Source: Panulirus ornatus
Lineage: Eukaryota; Arthropoda; Malacostraca; Decapoda; Palinuridae
Assembly: GCF_036320965.1 (NCBI RefSeq)
Contig: NC_092241.1
Coordinates: 21,843,517 to 21,907,516, forward strand
Length of the DNA stretch: 64,000 nt
Direction: 5' to 3'
This document shows, in pieces, positions 1 through 10,600 of the stretch. Both the position numbers and the translations under genes were made by a program. Below the pieces are notes generated by a model. It made no database searches. It saw nothing but the letters and a program-made list of their open reading frames with translations, and was not told the origin of the DNA. Every line of letters starts with the position of its first letter. Position 1 is the first letter of the stretch.

Positions 1-33
1 CTCGCAAACGCGGGAGACAGAGAGAAAGCAAAA

Positions 34-36
<3 letters not shown>
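1..36 (+). mobile_element. RTE-like LINE, 3' tail fragment
   Basis: The first bases match the conserved 3' tail of the LINE family (CTCGCAAACGCGGGAGACAG, here with AGAGAAAGC instead of CGACAAAGC) and run directly into (AT)n. The same tail, with the same variant, occurs at 4,679-4,713, so this is the left edge of the duplicated block. The rest of the copy lies outside the window. Confidence 0.7.

Positions 37-99
<63 letters not shown>
37..99. repeat. (AT)n microsatellite
   Basis: Uninterrupted AT dinucleotides between a LINE 3' tail and the next LINE copy. It is one repeat unit different in length from its twin at 4,714-4,779. Confidence 0.97.
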
Positions 100-105
<6 letters not shown>

Positions 106-1803
106 ACAAAGGCAAAGGGGATAAGAGTGAGTGCTCAAATTACAGAGGTATAAGTTTGTTCAGTATTCCTGGTAAATTATATGAGAGGGTATTGATTGAG
201 AGGGTGAAGGCATGTACAGAGCATCAGATTGGGGAAGAGCAGTGTGCTTTCAGAAGTGGTAGAGGATGTGTGGATCAGGTGTTTGCTTTGAAGAATGTAT
301 GTGAGAAGTACTTAGAAAAGCAAATGGATTTGTATGTAACATTTATGGATCTGGAGAAGGCATATGACAGAATTGATAGAGATGCTCTGTGGAAGGTATT
401 AAGAATATATTGTGTGGGAGGCAAGTTGTTAGAAGCAGTGAAAAGTTTTTATCGAGGATGTAAGGCATGTGTACGTGTAGGAAGAGAGGAAAGTGATTGG
501 TTGTCAGTGAATGTAGGTTTGCGGCAGGGGTGTGTGATGTCTCCATGGTTGTTTAATTTGTTTATGGATGGGGTTGTTAGGGAGGTGAATGCAAGAGTTT
601 TGGAAAGAGGGGCAAGTATGAAGTCTGTTGTGGATGAGAGAGCTTGGGAAGTGAGTCAGTTGTTGTTCGCTGATGATACAGCGCTGGTGGCTGATCCATG
701 TGAGAAACTGCAGAAGCTGGTGACTGAGTTTGGTAAAGTGTGTGAAAGAAGAAAGTTAAGAGTAAATGTGAATAAGAGCAAGGTTATTAGGTACAGTAGG
801 GTTGAGGGTCAAGTCAATTGGGAGGTAAGTTTGAATGGAGAAAAACTGGAGGAAGCAAAGTGTTTTAGATATCTGGGAGTGGATCTGGCAGCGGATGGAA
901 CCATGCAAGCGGAAATGAATCATAGGGTGGGGGAGGGGGCGAAAATCCTGGGAGCCTTGAAGAATGTGTGGAAGTCGAGAACATTATCTCGGAAAGCAAA
1001 AATGGGTATGTTTGAAGGAATAATGGTTCCAACAATGTTGTATGGTTGCGAGGCGTGGGCTATGGATAGAGTTGTGCGCAGGAGGGTGGATGTGCTGGAA
1101 ATGAGATGTTTGAGGACAATGTGTGGTGTGAGGTGGTTTGATCGAGTAAGTAATGTAAGGGTAAGAGAGATGTGTGGAAATGAAAAGAGCGTGGTTGAGA
1201 GAGCAGAAGAGGGTGTTTTAAAATGGTTTGGGCACATGGAGAGAATGAGTGAGGAAATATTGACCAAGAGGATATATGTGTCGGAGGTGGAGGGAACGAG
1301 GAGAAGTGGGAGACCAAATTGGAGGTGGAAAGATGGAGTGAAAAAGATTTTGTGTGATCGGGGCCTGAACATGCAGGAGGGTGAAAGGCAGGCAAGGAAT
1401 AGAGTGAATTGGATCGATGTGGTATACCGGGGTTGACGTGCTGTCAGTGGATTGAATCAGGGCATGTGAAGCGTCTGGGGTAAACCATAGAAAGGTGTGT
1501 GGGGCCTGGATGCGGAAAGGTAGTTGTGGTTTCGGGCATTATTGCGTGACAGCTGGAGACTGAGTGTGAATGAATGGGGCCTTTGTTGTCTTTTCCTAGT
1601 GCTACCTCGCACACATGAGGGGGGAGGGGGATGGTATTCCATATGTGGCGAGGTGGCGATGGGAATGAATAGGGGCAGACAGTGTGAATTGTGTGCATGG
1701 GTATATATGTATGTGTCTGTGTGCGCATATATATGTGTACATTGAGATGTATATGTATGTATATTTGCGTGTGTGGGCGTGTGTGTGTGTACATTGTATA
1801 TGG

Positions 1804-1806
<3 letters not shown>
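100..1806 (+). mobile_element. RTE-like LINE, 5'-truncated, long 3' UTR
   Basis: The copy begins inside the RT at [15 protein letters not shown] and runs through the end of the ORF into the long form of the 3' UTR, where it meets (TA)n at about 1,807, before the terminal tail. Endonuclease and linker are missing. It appears identical line by line to 4,780-6,486. Confidence 0.9.
102..1436 (+). pseudogene. RTE-like LINE reverse transcriptase, C-terminal ~444 codons
   Basis: An open frame of about 444 codons encodes the RT palm onward. RT motif A reads [10 protein letters not shown], motif [10 protein letters not shown], motif C FADD and the downstream motif RYLGVDL. It is followed by an RTE/BovB-like C-terminal region (YGCEAW, GHMERM, GRPNWRWKDGV). 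The endonuclease and the start of the RT are absent, so it cannot make a complete element protein. The frame ends at TGA (1,434-1,436), where older copies read CGA and continue for about ten more codons ([10 protein letters not shown]). Several residues differ from the family norm, for example LFSIPGKLYE and ADPCEKL. The frame can be extended upstream through the (AT)n tract as IYIY, which is not a real N-terminus. Confidence 0.85.
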
Positions 1807-1886
<80 letters not shown>

Positions 1887-1901
1887 TATATATATATATA
1901 T
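1807..1901. repeat. (TA)n microsatellite, interrupted
   Basis: TA dinucleotides with a few interruptions, lying between two LINE copies in tail-to-tail orientation. Confidence 0.95.
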
Positions 1902-3506
1902 ACATATTTATTTATTTTGCTTTGTCGCTGTCTCCCGCGTTAGCGAGGTAGCGCAAGGAAACAGACGAAAGAATGGCCCATACCACCCACATACACATGT
2001 ATATACTTAAACGTCCACATACGCAAATATACATACCTATACACTCAATGTACACATATATATATACACATAGAGACACATACATATATACACATGTACA
2101 TAATTCATACTGTCTGCCTTTATTTAATCCCATCGCCACCTCGCCGCATTTTGAATAACAGCCCCCTCCCCCCTCATGTGTGCGAGGTAGCGCTAGGAAA
2201 AGACAACAAAGGCCCCATTCGCTCACACTCAGTCTCTAGATGTCATGTAATAATGCACCGAAACCACAACTCCCTTTCCACATCCAAGCCCCACACAACT
2301 TTCCATGGTTTACGCCAGACGCTTCACAAACCCTCGTTCAATCCATTGACAGCACGTCGACCCCGGTATACCACGTCGTTCCAATTCACTCGATTTCTTG
2401 CACGCCTTTCACCCTCCTGCATGTTCAGGACCAGATCACTCAAAATATTTTTCACTCCATCTTTCCACCTCCAATTTGGTCTCCCACTTCTCCGGGTTCC
2501 CTCCACCTCTGACACATATACCCTCTTGGTCAATCTTTCCTCACACATTCTCTCCATGTGACCAAACCATTTCAAAACACCCTCTTCTGCTCTCTCAACC
2601 ACACTCTTTTTATTTCCGCACATCTCTCTTACCCTTACATTACTTACTCGATCAAACCACCTCACACCACATATTGTCCTTAAACATCTCATTTCCAGCA
2701 CATACACCCTCCTGCGCACAACTCTATCCATAGCACGCCTCGCAGCCGTACAACATTGTTGGAACCACTATTCCTTCAAACATACCCATTTTTGCTTTCC
2801 GAGATAATGTTCTCGACTTCCAAACATTCTTCAAGGCTCCCAGAACTCTCGCCCCCTCCCCCAACCTATTATTCACTTCCGCTTGCATGGTTCCATCCGC
2901 TGCCAGATCCACTCCGAGATATCTAAAACACTTTACTTCCTCCAGTTTTTCTCCATTCAAACTTACCTCACAATTGACTTGACCCTCAACCCTACTGTAC
3001 CTAATAACCTTGCTCTTATTCACATTTACTCTTAACTTTCTTCTTTCACACACTTTACCAAACTCAGTCACCAGCTTCTGCAGTTTCTCACATGAATCAG
3101 CCACCAGCGCTCTATCATCAGCGAACAACAACTGACTCACTTCCCAAGCTCTCTCATCCACAACAGACTGCATACTTGCCCCTCTTTCCAAAACTCTTGC
3201 ATTCACCTCCCTAACAACCCAATCCATAAACAAATTAAAAAACCATGGAGATATCACACACCCCTGCCGCAAACCTACATTCACTGAGAACCAATCACTT
3301 TCCTCTCTTCCTACACGCACACATGCCTTACATCCTCGATAAAAACTTTTCACCGCTTCCAACAACTTGCCTCCCACACCATATATTCTTAATACCTTCC
3401 ACAGAGACACTCTGTCAACTCTATCATATGCCTTCTCCAGATCCATAAATGCTACATACAAATCCATTTGCTTTTCTAAGTATTTCTCACAAATATTCTT
3501 CAAAGT
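1902..3506 (-). mobile_element. RTE-like LINE, 5'-truncated, long 3' UTR
   Basis: Reading on the minus strand, the copy starts in the RT at LKNICEKYLEKQ (about 3,506), covers the remainder of the RT and the C-terminal region, and ends with the long 3' UTR and the tail beside (TA)n. It meets the next copy head to head at about 3,507 with no intervening host DNA. Confidence 0.9.
2324..3503 (-). pseudogene. RTE-like LINE RT fragment with frameshift
   Basis: Two overlapping frames (2,724-3,503, 259 codons; 2,324-2,731, 135 codons) together cover RT motif A through the C-terminus. They are separated by a 2-bp loss in the codons for CEAWAM, where GCGTGGGCTATGG has become GCGTGCTATGG. Motif C reads FADDRAL in place of the usual FADDTAL, and motif B reads RQGCVISPW. 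The CGA-type end is kept, so the frame continues past YRGRRAV to a terminal stop at 2,324. This belongs to the older, long-3' UTR subfamily. Confidence 0.85.
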
Positions 3507-3534
3507 GTGTCAATGAGGAAAGCTGAGAGTAAAT

Positions 3535-4145
3535 TTGAATAAGAGCAAGATTATTAGGTACAGTAGGGTTGAGGGTCAAGTCAACTGGGAGGTAACTTTG
3601 TATGGAGAGAAACTTGGGGAAGTGAAGTGGTTTAGATATCTGGGAGTGGATTTGGCAGCGGATGGAACCATGGAAGCGGAGGTGAATCATATAGTGGTGG
3701 AGGGGGTAAAAATTCTGGAAGCCTTGAAGAATGTGTGGAAGTCGAGAACATTATCTCGGAAAGCAAAAATGGGTATGTTTGAAGGAATAGTTGTTTCAAC
3801 AATGTTGTATGGTTGTGAGGCGTGGGCTATATGGATAGAGTTGTGCGCAGGAGGGTGGATGTGCTGGAAATGAGATGTTTGAGGACAATATCTGGTGTGA
3901 GGTGGTTTGATCAAGGTAGTAATAATAGGGTAAGAGAGATGTGTGGTAATAAAAAGAGTGTTGTTGAGAGAGCAGAGGAGGTTGTTTTGAAATGGTTTAG
4001 TCACATGGAGAGAGTGAGCGAGGAAAAATTGACCAAGAGGATATATGTCTCAGAGGTGGTGGGAACCAGGAGAAGTGGGAGACCAAATTGGAGGTGGAAA
4101 GATGGAGTGAAAAAGATTTTGAGTGATCTGGTCCTGAACATGTAG
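3535..4145 (+). pseudogene. RTE-like LINE RT C-terminal fragment, broken
   Basis: Frames at 3,535-3,873 and 3,822-4,145 cover the end of the RT and the C-terminal region. An extra AT in GGGCTATATGGATAG near 3,830 shifts the frame. A second lesion turns the CAG of NMQEG into TAG at 4,143-4,145. Many private substitutions suggest an older copy. Confidence 0.82.
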
Positions 4146-4488
4146 GAGGGTGAAAGGCGTGCAAGGAATATAATGAATTGGAACGATGTGGTATACCGGG
4201 TCGACGTGCTGTCAATGGCTTGAACGAGGGCATGTGAAGCGTCTGGGGTAAACCCTGGATAATTCTGTGGGGCTTGGATGTGGAAAGGGAGCTGTGGTTT
4301 CGGTGCGTTATTACATGACAGCTGGAGAATGAGTGTGAGGGAATGGGGCCTTTGTTGTCTTCTCCTAGTGCTCGCACACATGAGGGGGGAGGGGTTTGCT
4401 ATTTCATGTGTGGCGAGGTGGCGATGGAAATGAATAAAGGCAGACAGTAGGAATCATGTACATGTGCATGTATGTATATGTCGGTGTG

Positions 4489-4493
<5 letters not shown>

Positions 4494-4574
<81 letters not shown>
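4494..4574. repeat. (TA)n inside a LINE 3' UTR
   Basis: This tract replaces a natural TATATATA stretch of the LINE 3' UTR, with recognisable UTR on both sides. It shows that (TA)n can arise or expand inside the element itself. Confidence 0.95.
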
Positions 4575-4575
<1 letters not shown>

Positions 4576-4711
4576 GTTGAGGTGTATAGGTATGTATATT
4601 TGTGTGTGTGGACGTGTATGTATTTACATGTGTAGGTGGCTGAGTCGGGCCATTCTTTCGTCTGTTTCCTTGCGCTTCCTCGCAAACGCGGGAGACAGAG
4701 AGAAAGCAAAA

Positions 4712-4713
<2 letters not shown>

Positions 4714-4779
<66 letters not shown>
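4714..4779. repeat. (AT)n microsatellite
   Basis: Pure AT tract between a LINE tail and the next LINE fragment; counterpart of 37-99. Confidence 0.97.
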
Positions 4780-4785
<6 letters not shown>

Positions 4786-6572
4786 ACAAAGGCAAAGGGG
4801 ATAAGAGTGAGTGCTCAAATTACAGAGGTATAAGTTTGTTCAGTATTCCTGGTAAATTATATGAGAGGGTATTGATTGAGAGGGTGAAGGCATGTACAGA
4901 GCATCAGATTGGGGAAGAGCAGTGTGCTTTCAGAAGTGGTAGAGGATGTGTGGATCAGGTGTTTGCTTTGAAGAATGTATGTGAGAAGTACTTAGAAAAG
5001 CAAATGGATTTGTATGTAACATTTATGGATCTGGAGAAGGCATATGACAGAATTGATAGAGATGCTCTGTGGAAGGTATTAAGAATATATTGTGTGGGAG
5101 GCAAGTTGTTAGAAGCAGTGAAAAGTTTTTATCGAGGATGTAAGGCATGTGTACGTGTAGGAAGAGAGGAAAGTGATTGGTTGTCAGTGAATGTAGGTTT
5201 GCGGCAGGGGTGTGTGATGTCTCCATGGTTGTTTAATTTGTTTATGGATGGGGTTGTTAGGGAGGTGAATGCAAGAGTTTTGGAAAGAGGGGCAAGTATG
5301 AAGTCTGTTGTGGATGAGAGAGCTTGGGAAGTGAGTCAGTTGTTGTTCGCTGATGATACAGCGCTGGTGGCTGATCCATGTGAGAAACTGCAGAAGCTGG
5401 TGACTGAGTTTGGTAAAGTGTGTGAAAGAAGAAAGTTAAGAGTAAATGTGAATAAGAGCAAGGTTATTAGGTACAGTAGGGTTGAGGGTCAAGTCAATTG
5501 GGAGGTAAGTTTGAATGGAGAAAAACTGGAGGAAGCAAAGTGTTTTAGATATCTGGGAGTGGATCTGGCAGCGGATGGAACCATGCAAGCGGAAATGAAT
5601 CATAGGGTGGGGGAGGGGGCGAAAATCCTGGGAGCCTTGAAGAATGTGTGGAAGTCGAGAACATTATCTCGGAAAGCAAAAATGGGTATGTTTGAAGGAA
5701 TAATGGTTCCAACAATGTTGTATGGTTGCGAGGCGTGGGCTATGGATAGAGTTGTGCGCAGGAGGGTGGATGTGCTGGAAATGAGATGTTTGAGGACAAT
5801 GTGTGGTGTGAGGTGGTTTGATCGAGTAAGTAATGTAAGGGTAAGAGAGATGTGTGGAAATGAAAAGAGCGTGGTTGAGAGAGCAGAAGAGGGTGTTTTA
5901 AAATGGTTTGGGCACATGGAGAGAATGAGTGAGGAAATATTGACCAAGAGGATATATGTGTCGGAGGTGGAGGGAACGAGGAGAAGTGGGAGACCAAATT
6001 GGAGGTGGAAAGATGGAGTGAAAAAGATTTTGTGTGATCGGGGCCTGAACATGCAGGAGGGTGAAAGGCAGGCAAGGAATAGAGTGAATTGGATCGATGT
6101 GGTATACCGGGGTTGACGTGCTGTCAGTGGATTGAATCAGGGCATGTGAAGCGTCTGGGGTAAACCATAGAAAGGTGTGTGGGGCCTGGATGCGGAAAGG
6201 TAGTTGTGGTTTCGGGCATTATTGCGTGACAGCTGGAGACTGAGTGTGAATGAATGGGGCCTTTGTTGTCTTTTCCTAGTGCTACCTCGCACACATGAGG
6301 GGGGAGGGGGATGGTATTCCATATGTGGCGAGGTGGCGATGGGAATGAATAGGGGCAGACAGTGTGAATTGTGTGCATGGGTATATATGTATGTGTCTGT
6401 GTGCGCATATATATGTGTACATTGAGATGTATATGTATGTATATTTGCGTGTGTGGGCGTGTGTGTGTGTACATTGTATATGGGTGTGGGTTGTGCCATT
6501 TCTTTGGTCTGTTTCCTTGCGCTACCTCGCAAACGCGGGAGACAGCGACAAAGCAAAATAAATAAAAAAAAG

Positions 6573-6573
<1 letters not shown>
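4780..6573 (+). mobile_element. RTE-like LINE, duplicate of 100-1,806, with full 3' tail
   Basis: Identical by eye to 100-1,806 at a constant offset of 4,680. Unlike the first copy it continues past the point of divergence (about 6,487) through CCATTTCTTTGGTCTG to the conserved tail ACGCGGGAGACAGCGACAAAG and then A-rich sequence and (TA)n. Confidence 0.9.
4782..6116 (+). pseudogene. RTE-like LINE reverse transcriptase, C-terminal 444 codons
   Basis: The same 444-codon open frame as at 102-1,436, with identical predicted residues and the same terminal TGA. RT motifs A ([10 protein letters not shown]), B (RQGCVMSPW) and C (FADD) are present. The endonuclease and N-terminal third are missing, so it is a dead copy even though the frame itself has no internal stop. 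Confidence 0.85.
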
Positions 6574-6645
<72 letters not shown>

Positions 6646-6650
6646 TATAT
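6574..6650. repeat. (TA)n microsatellite
   Basis: TA tract with one TACATA interruption, between a LINE tail and a T-rich stretch. Confidence 0.95.
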
Positions 6651-6783
6651 TTTTCTTTTTTTTTCTTTTTCCAAAACAAGGAAGAGGGAAGGGGGCCAGG
6701 TGATGATATTCCCTCAAAGGTCCAGTCCTGCGTTCTTAACGCTACCTCACTAACGCGGGAAATGGCTAATAGTATGAAAGAAG

Positions 6784-6787
<4 letters not shown>
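6651..6787 (+). mobile_element. Short LINE-like non-autonomous element, 5'-truncated
   Basis: After a T-rich run this reads CCAAAACAAGGAAGAGGGAA, then GGGGCCAGGTGATGATATTC and a tail ACGCTACCTCACTAACGCGG followed by GAAATGGCTAATAG. That is the 3' half of the short element seen complete at 26,186-26,425 and 59,946-60,192. It has no coding potential. Confidence 0.8.

Positions 6788-6837
<50 letters not shown>
6788..6837. repeat. (TA)n followed by poly(T)
   Basis: About 28 bp of TA, then a T run of about 27 bases. The T run is the poly(A) end of the minus-strand LINE fragment that follows. Confidence 0.9.
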
Positions 6838-6842
<5 letters not shown>

Positions 6843-7063
6843 ATACTTTGTCGCTGTCTCCCGCGTTTGCGAGGTAGCGCAAGGAAACAGACGAAAGAAA
6901 TGCCCCCCCCCCCCATACACATGTACATACACACGTCCACACACGCAAATATACATACCTACACAGCTTTCCATGGTTTACCCCAGACGCTTCACATGCC
7001 TTGATTCAATCCACTGACAGCACGTCAAACCCTGTATACCACATCGCTCCAATTCACTCTATT

Positions 7064-7066
<3 letters not shown>
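6838..7066 (-). mobile_element. RTE-like LINE, 3' end only, short 3' UTR
   Basis: On the minus strand this is the last few codons of the ORF (through the TGA-type end), the short 3' UTR (AAAGCTGTGTAGGTATGT junction) and the tail, with poly(A). It stops at (TA)n in the codons for ARNRVNW. Confidence 0.85.

Positions 7067-7150
<84 letters not shown>
7067..7150. repeat. (TA)n microsatellite
   Basis: Pure TA tract between two minus-strand LINE pieces. Confidence 0.97.
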
Positions 7151-7152
<2 letters not shown>

Positions 7153-7179
7153 TTTTTTTTTTTTTCTTTTTTTTTCAAA

Positions 7180-7318
7180 TTATACTTAGTCTCTGTCTCC
7201 CGCTTTAGCGTGGTATCGCAAGGAAATAGACGAAAGAATGGCCCAACCCACCCTCATACACATGTATATATAAATACACGTCCGCCACGCATATATACAT
7301 ACCTATACATTTCAAAGT
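7180..7318 (-). mobile_element. Diverged LINE 3' tail fragment
   Basis: Preceded by a T-rich run, this resembles the LINE 3' tail and distal UTR on the minus strand (TAGTCTCTGTCTCCCGCTTT, then ACGAAAGAATGGCCCAACCC), with more mismatches than most copies. It ends at TACATACCTATACATTTC, where low-copy DNA begins. Confidence 0.75.
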
Positions 7319-7636
7319 ATACAGTTTTCTGCTAATTCGCTCTCTCATATCTTATTGATTTGTACAATAACTCTCCGCTTAATTGTACTCGTTGCTAAAT
7401 TTCAGCTACTTGACAAAAGTATATAGATTAGATAAATCCTACCTCCCTTGCAGGATGAATGTTTGGTATTGGATATCACAATTCCGCATTGCATAGAGAT
7501 TGCAGATGATTTCTTTAATTTTTGCATTTTGAGTATATCTGGTCCCGAGCCAGCTATTGATATGTTTTTCAAGAAGATTAATGTAACCCCATTTTCACAG
7601 CGTTTCTTCAAGCTTGTTTTGCGTTTGGTCAATTTC
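7319..7636 (+). other. Low-copy island with an exon-like open stretch
   Basis: This stretch of about 320 bp has no similarity to the repeats around it. From 7,454 a frame stays open for about 180 bp (DECLVLDITIPHC ... RFFKLVLRLVNF). It is preceded by CCTACCTCCCTTGCAG, which looks like a polypyrimidine tract and 3' splice site. I see no convincing 5' splice site before the T-rich run that starts the next LINE. It may be a host exon cut by the LINE insertion, or chance. I do not recognise the protein. Confidence 0.25.
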
Positions 7637-7654
7637 TTTTTTTTTTTTTTTTTT

Positions 7655-10600
7655 TGCCGCTGTCTCCCGCTTTTGCGAGGTGGCGCAAGGAAACAGACGA
7701 AAGAAATGGCCCAACCTACCCCCATACACATGTATATACATACGTCCACACACGCAAAATATACATACCTACACAGCTTTCCATGGTTTACCCCAGACGC
7801 TTCACATGCCCCGATTCAATCCACTGACAGCACGTCAACCCCGGTATACCACATCGCTCCAATTCACTCTATTCCTTGCCCTCCTTTCACCCTCCTGCAT
7901 GTTCAGGCCCCGATCACACAAAATCTTTTACACTCCATCTTTCCACCTCCAATTTGGTCTCCCTCTTCTCCTCGTTCCCTCCACCTCCGACACATATATC
8001 CTCTTGGTCAATCTTTCCTCACTCATTCTCTCCATGTGCCCAAACCATTTCAAAACACCTTCTTCTGCTCTCTCAACCACGCTCTTTTTATTTCCACACA
8101 TCTCTCTTACCCTTACGTTACTTACTCGATCAAACCACCTCACACTACACATTGTCCTCAAACATCTCATTTCCAGCACATCCATCCTCCTGCGCACAAC
8201 TCTATCCATAGCCCACGCCTCGCAACCATACAACATTGTTGGAACCACTATTCCTTCAAACATACTCATTTTTGCTTTCCGAGATAATGTTCTCGACTTC
8301 CACACATTCTTCAAGGCTCCCAGAATTTTCGCCCACTCCCTCACCCTATGATCCACTTCCGCTTCCATGTTTCCATCCGCTGCCAGATCCACTCCTACAT
8401 ATCTAAAACACTTCACTTCCTCCAGTTTTTCTCCATTCAAACTCACTTCCCAATTGACTTGACCCTCAACCCTACTGTACCTAATAACCTTGCTCTTATT
8501 CACATTTACTCTTAACTTTCTTCTTTCACACACTTTACCAAACTCAGTCACCAGCTTCTGCAGTTTCTCACATGAATCAGCCACCAGCGCTGTATCATCA
8601 GCGAACAACAACTGACTCACTTCCCAAGCTCTCTCATCCCCAACAGACTTCATACTTGCCCCTCTTTCAAAAACTCTTGCATTCACCTCCCTAACAACCC
8701 CATCCATAAACAAATTAAACAACAATGGAGACATCACACACCCCTGCCGCAAACCTACATTCACTGAGAACCAATCAATTTCCTCTCTTCCTACACGTAC
8801 ACATGCCTTACATCCTCGATAAAAACTTTTCACTGCTTCTAACAACTTGCCTCCCACACCATATATTCTTAATACCTTCCACAGAGCATCTCTATCAACT
8901 CTATCATATGCCTTCTCCAGATCCATAAATGCTACATACAAATCCATTTGCTTTTCTAAGTATTTCTCACATACATTCTTCAAAGCAAACACCTGATCCA
9001 CACATCCTCTACCACTTCTGAAACCACACTGCTCTTCCCCAATCTGATGCTCTGTACATGCTTTCACCCTCTCAATCAATACCCTCCCATATAATTTACC
9101 AGGAATACTCAACAAACTTATACCTCTGTAATTTCAGCACTCACTCTTATCCCCTTTGCCTTTGTACAATGGCACTATGCACGCATTCCGCCAATCCTCA
9201 GGCACCTCACCGTGAGTCATACATACATTAAATAACATTACCAAGCAGTCAACAATACAGTCACCCCCTTTTTTAATAGATTCCACTGCAATACCATCCA
9301 AACCTGCTGCCTTGCCGGCTTTCATCTTCCGCAAAGCTTTTACTACCTCTTCTCTGTTTACCAAATCATTTTCCCTAACCCTCTCACTTTGCACACCACC
9401 TCGACCAAAACACCCTATATCTGCCACTCTATCATCAAACACATTCAACAAACCTTCAAAATACTCACTCCATCTCCTTCTCACATCACCACTACTTGTT
9501 ATCACCTCCCCATTTGCGCCCTTCACTGAAGTTCCCATTTGCTCCCTTGTCTTACGCACTTTATTTACCTCCTTCCAGAACATCTTTTTATTCTCCCTGA
9601 AATTTAATGATACTCTCTCACCCAAACTCTCATTTGCCCTTTTTTCACCTCTTGCACCTTTCTCTTGACCTCCTGTCTCTTTCTTTTATACGTCTCCCAC
9701 TCAACTGCATTTTTTCCCTGCAAAAATCGTCCAAATGCCTCTCTCTTCTCTTTCACTAATACTCTTACTTCTTCATCCCACCACTCACTACCCTTTCTAA
9801 TCAACCCACCTCCCACTCTTCTCATGCCACAAGCATCTTTTGCGCAATCCATCACTGATTCCCTAAATACATCCCATTCATCCCCCACTCCCCTTACTTC
9901 CATTGTTCTCACCTTTTTCCATTCTGTACTCAGTCTCTACTGGTACTTCCCCACACAAGTCTCCTTCCCAAGCTCACTTACTCTCACCACCCTCTTCACC
10001 CCAACATTCACTCTTTTTTTCTGAAAACCCATACAAATCTTCACCTTAGCCTCCACAAGATAATGATCAAACATCCCTCCAGTTGCACCTCTCAGCACAT
10101 TAACATCCAAAAGTCTCTCTTTCGCGCGCCTGTCAATTAACACGTAATCCAATAACGCTCTCTGGCCATCTCTCCTACTTACATAAGTATACTTATGTAT
10201 ATCTCGCTCTTTAAACCAGGTATTCCCAATCATCAGTCCTTTTTCAGCACATAAATCTACAAGCTCTTCACCATTTCCATTTACAACACTGAACACCCCA
10301 TGTATACCAATTATTCCCTCAACTGCCACATTACTCACCTTTGCATTCAAATCACCCATCACTATAACCCGGTCTCGTGCATCAAAACCACTAACACACT
10401 CATTCAGCTGCTCCCAAAACACTTGCCTCTCATGATCTTTCTTCTCATGCCCAGGTGCATATGCACCAATAATCACCCATCTCTCTCCATCAACTTTCAG
10501 TTTTACCAATATTAATCGAGAATTTACTCCCACAACTCCTGTTTCAGGAGTACTGCTACTACTTCCCTTGCTCTTGTCCTCTCAATAACCCCTGACTTTT

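Larger units (their letters stand above)
3507..4713 (+). mobile_element. RTE-like LINE, 3' fragment with (TA)n inside the 3' UTR
   Basis: The copy begins at RKLRVN in the RT and runs to the 3' tail. The long 3' UTR normally contains a short TGTATATATATGTG stretch; here that stretch has become a (TA)n tract of about 80 bp (4,494-4,574), after which the UTR resumes at TTGAGGTGTATAGG. It ends with the family tail at 4,713, followed by (AT)n. Confidence 0.88.

Noticed and set aside
343..546. Recurrent 67-codon antisense frames ([14 protein letters not shown]...) in most LINE copies
   Set aside because: Shadow of RT motifs A-B on the opposite strand; always within the RT and never with independent conservation.
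920..1395. Antisense open frames of 111-179 codons (His/Ser/Pro-rich) opposite the LINE C-terminal region, repeated in many copies
   Set aside because: They recur only because the sense-strand codons happen to leave the complementary frame open. They start at varied positions, and their conservation follows that of the RT on the sense strand.
1444..1905. Long [10 protein letters not shown] open frames on both strands, here and at every (TA)n tract
   Set aside because: They are translations of (TA)n microsatellites, which have no stop codon in any frame; no coding signal exists.
1902..4713. Twin-priming (5' inversion of a single LINE transcript) as the origin of the inverted pair
   Set aside because: The two pieces overlap over the RT C-terminal part and 3' UTR and differ from each other at many positions, so they are two separate copies.
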